NCBI GenBank assembly: GCA_949358305.1
Contig: OX442324.1
Coordinates: 1,353,501 to 1,417,500, forward strand
DNA: 64,000 nucleotides
Origin: Strigamia acuminata
Taxonomy: Eukaryota > Arthropoda > Chilopoda > Geophilomorpha > Linotaeniidae
Reading direction: 5' to 3'
Positions 53,699 to 64,000 of the stretch are shown here, piece after piece. The notes below the pieces were generated by a model. It was not told the origin of the DNA and searched no databases. It was given only the letters and a program-made list of their open reading frames with translations. Positions within the stretch are counted from its first letter, which is position 1. Every line of letters begins with the position of its first letter. The position numbers and the translations under genes are program-made.

Positions 53699-54244
53699 AT
53701 GTCCTTCGCGCCCGAGAACGAGCCGCGAGGCGGCATCCAATTGATAATCGGGCCCATGTTCGCGGGGAAAACGACGGAGCTCCTGAGGCGCCTCGAAGGG
53801 AGAAAGGCGCTGCTATTGAAGCCGAAGATCGACGATCGCCACGGTTCATCGGAAGTCGTCACCCACCCCGGAGTCTCGAGAGCGGCGCGCGTGATCGGGG
53901 ACTTGGCGGAAGCTCGAGAACAGTCGGAAAAGTTCGAAACCATCGGCATCGACGAGGGTCAATTTTTCGACGACCTGGTCCCGTTCTGTCAAGAAATGGC
54001 GGAGAAAGGGAAGACCGTGATAGTCGCGGCCCTCGACGAGGACTTTAAACGAAACCCGTTCGGACACGTGTGCGAATTGCTGCCGAAGTCGGAGCACGTC
54101 GTGAAACTCGAGGCGACGTGCTACCGGTGCCGAAGGGAAGCGGCGTTCACGAAGCGGACGTCGGGCGAAGAGGACGTTGTAGTGATCGGGGGCGCCGACA
54201 AATACGTTCCGACATGTCGCGCGTGTTTCGCGGCGCGGCCATAG
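53699..54244 (+). CDS. TK1-like: Thymidine kinase, TK1 (type II) family, 181 aa in one coding exon
   Basis: Transfers the gamma-phosphate of ATP to thymidine in the salvage pathway for dTMP. The family match is strong: P-loop GPMFAGKTTE (residues 18-27), the catalytic DEGQFF (85-90), ALDEDFKRNPFG (111-122), the zinc site CYRC (141-144) with CRAC (173-176), and the GGADKYVP lasso (164-171). The length, 181 residues, is at the short end for animal TK1 and close to that of compact viral enzymes. The region after the P-loop that is usually longer in animal TK1 is shortened here. There is no intron in the coding part, unlike typical animal TK1 genes, but a splice acceptor (cgtttag) ends 11 bases before the ATG, as in neighbouring genes, so a 5' UTR intron is likely. 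AATAAA lies at about 54355. A functional enzyme is likely; host or viral origin is open. Confidence 0.93.
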   Translation: MSFAPENEPRGGIQLIIGPMFAGKTTELLRRLEGRKALLLKPKIDDRHGSSEVVTHPGVSRAARVIGDLAEAREQSEKFETIGIDEGQFFDDLVPFCQEMAEKGKTVIVAALDEDFKRNPFGHVCELLPKSEHVVKLEATCYRCRREAAFTKRTSGEEDVVVIGGADKYVPTCRACFAARP

Positions 54245-54631
54245 ACCGACCGATCGAATCGAAGAAATTGTCACCGTCATCGTCGCCATTCGTTTAAAGT
54301 TACGCATTTCATTTTATTTTTGATTTTTTGTACAGCTCGGGAAACGACAAACCGAATAAAAATCTACAAAACGGAGAAAGACGAGAGAAACGAGTTTATT
54401 TATTTTTAAAGCCCGTGAAAACAGTGTTGTGGACCCGCGCGCCGCACGATGCGCATGAGCACACGAGACTCGGACAATTTTCATCGAAAAGCGCAACGTT
54501 GGATCGTTCACTCGCCGGACACTCGCTCGTTCAAAACACCAATTAGCCGGCACGTTCGCCGTTAGAAGCATTGGCCACGTGGACAGATCGGACGCCCGGA
54601 GGTAATTCGGTTTAACCTTCCTTCCTTTATT

Positions 54632-54676
54632 TTTTGTTTGTTTGTTTGTTTGTTTGTTTGTTTGTTTGTTTGTTCG
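54632..54676. repeat. (GTTT)n microsatellite
   Basis: About eleven GTTT units in the 5' UTR intron of the next gene. Confidence 0.9.
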
Positions 54677-54856
54677 TTTTTTCCCTCGAGCATTCGCCCG
54701 GGTCGTTCGCGCGGCCATTGTTTCGTTATTTTTTTGTCTTTGTCTTTGTTTTTGTTTTTTGTTTTTTTGTTTTTTTGTTTTTTTTTTTTTTTTCTTTCCG
54801 TTCATTCGTTTATTTATTTATTTATTTATTTCTTTATTTACAATACTAATAGACGA

Positions 54857-55472
54857 ATGGAAGAAAAAAGAACGCCCACCGCTCGTACGCGGCGCGTCGG
54901 GTTTCTGAGGCTTGGTGGGTGGGACCTCGCGAAGGCCGGCGGATTCGACGAGCCCAAGTGCGGAAAGAAAACCAACGATCCCACGAAGATCAAGAGGGTC
55001 CGTACCGCGTCCCGACATTTTTCAATCCGGTTCAATTTGTTTATTTTATTTCATTTTATTTTATTTTATTTTTTTCTTCCAGTCGCGTCGAGGGGGCGCG
55101 TCAGCGCGACCGCTGCCGCCGCCACTGCCGCCACGGTCGGGCGAAAAAAAGAGCGGGGATGCGGCGCCGGAGACGACGGTCGAGGGGGTGGCGGCGAGGA
55201 CGGAGGAGATGCTGAAAGCGATGCTGGAGAGACTGGAGAAGCGATTCGAGAGCATGTTGAAGAGGGTGGAGGAGAAATTCGAGAGGATGCTGGAGGAAAT
55301 GGAGGGGAGGTTGCTGGAAGCGGCGGAGCGGATGGAGACGGTGGAGCCGGTGGGGCCGGTGGACGATGACACGGAGCCGATGGCGGGCGACTATACGGAC
55401 GAGACCGAGGGCGACGAGGGGGCGGCCGACGGCGGCGGTGGCGACGACGGAAATTCTTCGATCGAATATTGA
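54857..55472 (+). CDS. Two-exon gene for a 176-aa coiled-coil protein with acidic tail
   Basis: Exons 54857-54997 and 55083-55472, phase 0, 177 codons including TGA. The donor is AGG|gtccgt, weaker than its neighbours; the acceptor ttcttccag is strong. An acceptor (actaatag) lies 4 bases before the ATG, and a candidate 5' UTR donor (gtaatt) is at 54602. Exon 1 is basic (MEEKRTPTARTRRVGFLRLG). Exon 2 begins Pro-rich and then holds a strong amphipathic helix of about 50 residues with a recurring LKAMLERLEKRFESMLKRVE pattern, a likely coiled coil, followed by a Gly/Asp/Glu-rich tail ending NSSIEY. Function is unknown; oligomerisation is likely. Confidence 0.65.
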
Positions 55473-55843
55473 GGGTGGCGGCCGAGAGAATTTTATTCGT
55501 TTATTTATTTATTTATTTATTTATCTACTTGTTCATTTATTTGTCTGTTCATTCCCCGTGTGAACTGTGGACAGGTGTTCCGCGGTATCATATTATTATT
55601 ATTTTTTTTTTTCCCCTCGTTGCCGATTTGAGGCCAAAAAATAAAATGCGCAAAAAAAAAAAAAAAAAAAATGTTGTTCGTTTTTATATTTGTTTATACA
55701 TTCTTTATACATCGTTTATACATTTGCACATTAAAACATAAAAAAAAAAAAAACTAAAAATTTAAAAGAAACATTGAAAGACGACCGTTGTTAATCGTCG
55801 TTAATTAGTTACCGGTTATTAATTATTTTTAGTTTAATAATAA

Positions 55844-55874
<31 letters not shown>

Positions 55875-56035
55875 TATTTATTTGTTTGTTTGTTTGTTTG
55901 TTCATTTTTTTTTATTTTTTTCGTGTCGTCAGCTGACTGGCTGGCTGACGGACTGACAGACAGGCAGACAGACAGTCGCATTCCGACCACGCCATAGGTT
56001 TTTTTTTTCTCCGACGCCATTTTTTTTTTTTACGG

Positions 56036-58999
<2,964 letters not shown>

Positions 59000-59357
59000 T
59001 TGATTGGTTGGCCGATCGAGCTAAATAATTCACACGTTTTCGTTTCACTTGTCTGTTTTTGTTCGTTTTTATTGATTTGTTCGTTTGTTTTCTTTTTTTT
59101 TTTTTTTTTCTTTTTTTTCTTTTTCTTTGTCGGCATCGACAATACGTCGTCATTGTTGCCTTTGTTAATAAATAATAAAATTAACTTAAAAAAAAAATGG
59201 AATAAATGAATAAATAAATAAATGAATATATAAATAAGCAAAACAAACAAAACTACTCCGCCGCGTTCTGGCAAATGGAGGAATGAAATAAAACAAAATT
59301 AACCGGCCGGTTGGCCGCCCGAGCGTCGGCGCGCGCTCGGTCATGGAAACGTTGCGG
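59000..59357. other. Low-complexity interval between convergent genes
   Basis: T- and A-rich runs with AATAAA-like sequences on both strands serve as 3' flanks of the Glu-Pro gene and of the transposase gene. No gene seen. Confidence 0.7.
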
Positions 59358-59444
59358 TCACTTGTCCGCGCCGGCCACGTGGATCTGAAAACAATCGCGA
59401 CGGTGTTTCGGCCGGCACAGGTGGACTTCGCAGGGGACGCACCA

Positions 59445-60065
59445 CTAACTGCTCTCGTGCCGTTCCTTGCGGCGCACGTAACACACCTTGCACCGCTTGC
59501 TCTTGGACGTGTGTTCGAGCCGGTGGACGACGGGTCCGCCGGGCGCGGGGGCCGCGCCCGGCTCGGCCCCCTCCCGTCGAGACATGAGTTGGGTGGCGAG
59601 CGCTCTCCTGAACTGCAGCTGCGATCGGCCGCCTCGCGCGCCCGAGGTCGCCTCGAGCAGATTGATTCGGGCGTTGACGCACACTGGAAGAAGAGAAGAG
59701 AAGAGAAGCGAGAATTAATTAGCGACGGATTAATCGGTGGCAAACGGCGCCCCGCTCACCTTGGTTCAGCTTGTGGAAGAAGAAGTACCGGTGCCAGTAC
59801 GGGGAACGGCGCTCGATGCGGAACGAGGAGACCAGCCTGTTCAGCACGTCCACCCAGTGGAAATTGCGCGTGTACGAAAGCGCGGGCGCCGGGCAACGGA
59901 CGTCCACCCTGTTGCCGCCGATGCGACGGGAGACGTGCCCGGGCGCCGCCAACGGGTCGACGTTCGTGCTGAGCAGACTCACGGTCATCGTGTCCCTCCA
60001 CCAGGTAAGCAACAGTCGGCCACTCTGACGATGCAGGAAATCGCCTATGAATGAAAAAGAAGTGA

Positions 60066-60106
<41 letters not shown>

Positions 60107-61667
60107 GCCGACGATGCGAAGAGCGAGCGGGCGGTTTACCTCTCGCGTTGGCTCGGTACCGCTTGGGGTCCGGGAGGTCGGGCGGCATTTGGGCCGGGTT
60201 GGACCGCAGCGTCCCAACGGCCATTGTGTTGTGGCGGGCAAAGAGGTGCTCGAACAGCACGGCGGACGTGAATCGATTGTCGCACGCAATCGTGTGCCCT
60301 TTGCCGAGGTAGTGCCTGGCGACGTAGACGACGATGCGTCCGATGATGCTGCCCGGGTACCTGGAAACAAAAAAAAGAGAAAAGAAAAAGAAGGAATTGT
60401 GAGAACAAAGGAGAGAAACAGCGACGACGAAGTGACTCACTCTGGCTCCGGCTCCTCGTCCGGGTCGAAGAACATTTTGGCGCGTTTGCCGATGTGCGCC
60501 TCGTCGTTCAGCACGTAGGCGGTGCCCGCGTCGCATAGTGTGAACAACTCGAAGCCCCATTTGATGGGCTTGGCCGGTTGACGGACCTGGGAAGAACGTT
60601 AAAGAAAGAAAGAAAGAAAGAAAGAAAGAACGTTAGAGAAAGACGAGATCGGAGGGCGACCCCCGCACGCACCTTCATCTCCGATCGACCCCGGTAGGCG
60701 ATCATCGATTCGTCGACGCAGAGAGTTTGGCTGGGCTCGCGGCACGCGCGAAAGCGCTTGTTCACCAGATCGGCGAACAAACGGACTTTCGTCGTGCCGT
60801 CCTCTCGTTCGCGTTCCTTCAAGAACGCCGCCCTCTCTCCCGTCGTGCTGCCGCCGTCGGAGCCGGCCGCCGACTCGCCAACGCGCAGCCGCTGGTACGA
60901 CGGCTGCGTGCTGTAGTGGAGATAACGCGAAACCTCTTCGAACCGTCGGACGGCCGGCGCGCCGAGATCGCCGGGCCTGTCGCCCTGCCAGTAGTGGCGC
61001 AGTTCGGGCTGTCGGTTGTAACCGGTGAGCACGAGAATGCCCAGGTACGCGTACAGCTCGTCCAGCGCCAGGGGTCGAACCGGCCCACGTGCCCTCTGCC
61101 GCGGAGGAGGAGGAGGAGGAGGAGGAGGAGGAGGAGGAGGGGGAGGAGGGGCTAATTGTCGTCGAGCGGCCGCGTCGGCCGCCCCCCGGTCGCCCGCGGT
61201 GAGGCGCACCCTCAGGTCCGCGCACCGCGCCCCGGGTCGGGTGCCGCTGCCACCGGCAACGGCCACGACGCTCCCACCGGCAGCAGTCGTCGTCGTCGTC
61301 GCCGCCGTCGTTCGTCTGGACTTTGGACCTCGTGGTCGTGGCCGCGACGCGGCGAGCACCTAGAACAAAAACAAAAACGAGCGTGAGAGTGTCGCGGATC
61401 GTCACCGTTGTTTTTTCTCGGCACCTGCGCTTGCGCCATTTCCTCCTCTCTTGCCTCTCTCCGGATGGCTCGATTCGTCGCGGTCACGATGAAACGGGCC
61501 GCCTCGCCGAACAGCTCCTCAAAGTAATCGAACTCCGAGCTGCTCGGCACGCAGCGACCGCAGTAGCCGGGCGTCCCGCCGACGAAACCGACGTCCTGCC
61601 GGTACGACGTCGTCGTGGCGACCCACACGCGCGCGCCCGCGTCCGTTTTGGGGAAACCGTCCGTCAT
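59445..61667 (-). CDS. PiggyBac-type transposase gene with six coding exons and a premature TAG
   Basis: Exons (minus) 61667-61425, 61359-60673, 60586-60441, 60360-60140, 60044-59760 and 59683-59445; phases 0,0,2,1,1 agree throughout, 607 codons including TAG. The DDE_Tnp_1_7 fold is recognisable: FDYFEELFGEAARFIVTATN in exon 1, LALDELYAYLGILVLTGYNR in exon 2, then the three catalytic Asp contexts CVDESMIAYRGRSEMK, LFTLCDAGTAYV and TIACDNRFTSAVLFEHLF. Insertions rich in Thr and Gly, and a run of 16 Pro, separate the first two blocks. At the C-terminus the Cys-rich cross-brace starts as KRCKVCYVRRKERH, but a TAG at 59447-59445 cuts it; the frame behind continues with further Cys/His pairs to a TGA at 59360-59358. 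Terminal inverted repeats and TTAA duplications were not found. Introns plus missing ends suggest a domesticated or captured gene, now perhaps truncated. Confidence 0.85.
61084..61146. repeat. GAG/GGA trinucleotide run coding poly-Pro in the transposase gene
   Basis: The plus strand reads (GGA)n with small interruptions; on the coding strand it gives about 16 consecutive prolines in exon 2. Confidence 0.9.
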
Positions 61668-62110
61668 GGCTTAAACGAACGAACGAACGGACGAAACGGT
61701 CGTTTAGCCAACCAATCAATTAATCAATTAATTGATTAATAAATTAATAAACACGAACCGGGAAAGTTGGTCGGTCGGCTCGTCTTTCTTTATTGGTTTA
61801 TTTCTCGTTTCTCGTTTCTTTTTCTTTCTTTTTCGACGATGGTGCGTGCGGATTGAATGACGCCGTCGAGCGGGGTCAAAGGTAGGAATGGGTGTTGTTT
61901 TGCTGCGGCGCAAACTCCGTAGAGCGGCACCTGACGACGCGGACTGGATTTATAAAAACAAAACGAACCAAATAAATGAATGAATGAATGAATGAATGAA
62001 TGAATGAATAAAAAGAGAGAAGAATGGAAAGAAATAAGTAAAAAAAATAAATAAAATAAAAAAGTGGAATGAAATAAAATAAAAGAACGAGAGGAGGGAG
62101 GTTGAATAAA
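61668..62110. other. Upstream of the transposase gene; low complexity
   Basis: Contains (ATTA)n near 61715-61750 and (AATG)n near 61976-62008. No obvious splice acceptor precedes the transposase ATG here, unlike the other genes of the cluster. Confidence 0.5.
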
Positions 62111-62113
62111 ATA

Positions 62114-64000
62114 AAGAAGGGCCGATACCTTCGACCCCCCCTCCCGCGGGTCTTGCGAGAGAGTAGTATTCATGAGAATGCGTTAGTAAAGTACTCATTT
62201 GTAACAAATCAATCATAGAAGAAGGGTTTCTGAGAAAACATCGGTGAAATAAAAAGTCGGCGGGAGCGGGACTCGAACTTTCGGTCCACGTCTCCGTGCG
62301 GCAGGTCACCCTACCCGCTCGGCCACCCGGGGCCGAAGATAAACCGCCCTCGTAGTGGCTTGGAATTGTGTCGGCCCCAATTCGAGTACTCTATTCTACT
62401 TCACTTTGGCCAAATGAACGAAAGAGAGACGCGAATGAATAAATGAATAAATAGATAAATGGGTGGAAATAAAAAAAATAAATAGAAAATAAAATAATGA
62501 AAATAAAGTGAAATAAAATAAAGAAGGGCCGATACCTTCGACCCCCCCTTCCGCGGGTCTTGCGGGAGGGTAGTATTCACATCACATCAATCATTCGTAA
62601 GTTTCAAATCATGGAAGAAAGAAAGAATCGTTTGTATCATCGGTGAAACGAAAAGTCGGCGGGAGCGGGACTCGAACCTTCGGTCCACGTCTCCGTGCGG
62701 CAGGTAGCTCTGCCCACTTGGCCACCCGGGCCCGAAGATAAAACGCCCTCGTAGTCGCCTAGAATCGTGTCGGTTCCAATTTACTTCACTTTGGTCGAAT
62801 GAACGGAAGAAAGACACGAACGAATAAACGAATAAATAAATAGATAGATAAATAGATAGGTAGATGGGTAAATGGACACGTGGAAATTAAATAAAAAAAA
62901 AAAAATAAAAATATAAATAAATTGAATAAAAATAAAGAAGGGCCGATACCTTCGACCCCCCCTCCCGCGGGTCTTGCGGGAGAGTATTGCCCATGAGAAT
63001 GTATTAATAAACCACTAGTACGATAACGAGTAATTACGAAGAAAGAAAGAGATGTTACCGAATAATTTCGGAGAAACGGAAAGTCGGGAGAGCGGGACTC
63101 GAACCCTCGGTCACCAGCTCCGTGCGGTAGGTCACTCTACTCGCTCGGCCACCCGGGGCCGAAGATAAAGCGTCCTCGTGGTCGTCTAGAATTTCGTCGC
63201 TTCCGATTCGAGTATTCGTTTCATTTTGGCCGAACGAACGAGAGGAAAAGAGACGAAAGGAAGAAAAAAGAAAGAAATAAATAAATAAATAAATAAATAA
63301 ACAAGTAAATAAACAGACGGATAAATAGGTAGGTGGAAATAAAATTAAAAATAGAATAAAATAAAATGAAATAAAATAAAGAAGGGCCGATACCTTCGAC
63401 CCCCCCTCCCGCGAGTCTTGCGGAAGAGTAGTATTTTCAAGAACTTGTCACAGTATAATAAACCAACTAATACAAATCAATCATTCAATGTTGCCAACGA
63501 AAAGTCGGGGGAGAGCGGGACGCGAACCCTCGGTCACCAGCTCCGTGCGGCAGGTCGCCCTGCCCGCTCGGCCACTCGGGGCCGAAGATAAAGCGTCTTC
63601 GTGGTCGTCTGGAATTTCGTCGCTTCCGATTCGAATGTTTGTTTCACTTCGGTAAATAAATAAATAAATAAATAAATAAATAGATAAACGAATAAATGGA
63701 TAGATTGATAGGTAGATGGGTGGATAAAAACAAAAAGAATGAAATAAAATAAAATGAAATCAAATCAAATCAAATAAAATAAAATAAAATAAAATAAAAT
63801 AAAATAAAATAAAATAAAGAAGGGCCGATACCTTCGACCCCCCCTCCCGCGGGTCTTGCGAGAGAGTAGTATTCATGAGAATTCGTTCATAAAGTAAAGT
63901 ACTCATTTGTAAGAAATCATAGAAGTAGGATTGTCCAGAAGATCGGTGAAACGAAAAGTCGGCGGGAGCGGGACGCGAACCTTCGGTCACCAGCTCCGTG
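62114..64000 (-). repeat. Head-to-tail array of five tRNA-derived units (last one cut by the window edge)
   Basis: Each unit, read on the minus strand, has a tRNA-like head with an A-box-like GGCCGAGCGGGTAGGGTG and a B-box-like GGTTCGAGTCCC, a spacer, then a conserved block GTCGAAGGTATCGGCCCTTC next to a GC hairpin, then a (TTTTA)n-type tail. B boxes lie at about 62268, 62667, 63094, 63517 and 63969, a period of 399-452 bp. The hairpin CTCCCGC-GGGTCTT-GCGGGAG (plus strand) is perfect in unit 3 and has single changes in the others. The design (tRNA head, conserved body, A/T tail) is that of a SINE, but the strict tandem arrangement in one orientation is unusual for SINEs. Confidence 0.75.

Noticed and set aside
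62256-62340. Functional tRNA gene
   Set aside because: A- and B-box-like motifs are present, but the acceptor and T stems do not pair properly and the unit is repeated with an A/T tail, so a tRNA-derived repeat is the better call.

Overview
The window is nuclear DNA of a eukaryote. Spliceosomal introns (GT..AG with pyrimidine tracts), Ty1-copia and gypsy-type LTR retrotransposons with invertebrate-style domains, a Tc1/mariner-like foldback element, tRNA-derived repeats and a piggyBac-type transposase gene all point to an animal, most likely an invertebrate and probably an arthropod. The species cannot be fixed from sequence alone.

Left part (1 to about 42,000): a layered landscape of LTR retrotransposons with no recognisable host gene. 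Copia-A (1-3117, +) is a decayed pol with four in-frame stops. A 770-bp foldback element lies at 3762-4531. A copia gag/protease remnant (4820-5675, +) is broken by the 3' LTR of copia-B (5676-10965, -). Gypsy-A (11786-24934, +) is young: its two 1018-bp LTRs look identical and are flanked by TAGT. It carries gag, pol and an unusual third ORF (921 aa) placed directly after a strong splice-acceptor sequence. A lone gag-like ORF lies at 26698-27618 (-). Gypsy-B (about 32340-41794, -) keeps a homologue of that third ORF, which was split by copia-C (34253-40308, +), a full-length copia with identical 280-bp LTRs, a GTCCT target-site duplication and an unbroken 1493-aa ORF.

Boundary (about 42,100-43,520): tandem and inverted GC-rich repeats, then an array of about eleven copies of the palindrome CCGTTAACGG arranged around an AT-richer core.

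Right part (about 43,500-61,700): a dense cluster of genes with GC-rich exons and short AT-rich introns full of TTTA/GTTT microsatellites. I could work out exon structures with consistent phases for two small paralogues (107 and 111 aa) and one large paralogue (about 693 aa) sharing a two-zinc-finger module of CxxC/HWxxxH type; a minus-strand gene with two duplicated 78-nt exons behind a Gly-Ser/Ser/Asn tract; a TK1-type thymidine kinase in one coding exon; a 176-aa coiled-coil protein; a 913-aa coiled-coil protein containing 250 perfect Glu-Pro repeats encoded by (GAGCCG)250; and a six-exon piggyBac-type transposase gene with a premature TAG. Most of these genes have a splice acceptor only a few bases upstream of the ATG.

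Right end (about 62,110-64,000): a head-to-tail array of five tRNA-derived units, each with a conserved GC-rich hairpin.

The two best candidates for something undescribed are the spliced zinc-finger/thymidine kinase/piggyBac cluster and the conserved third ORF of the gypsy elements.
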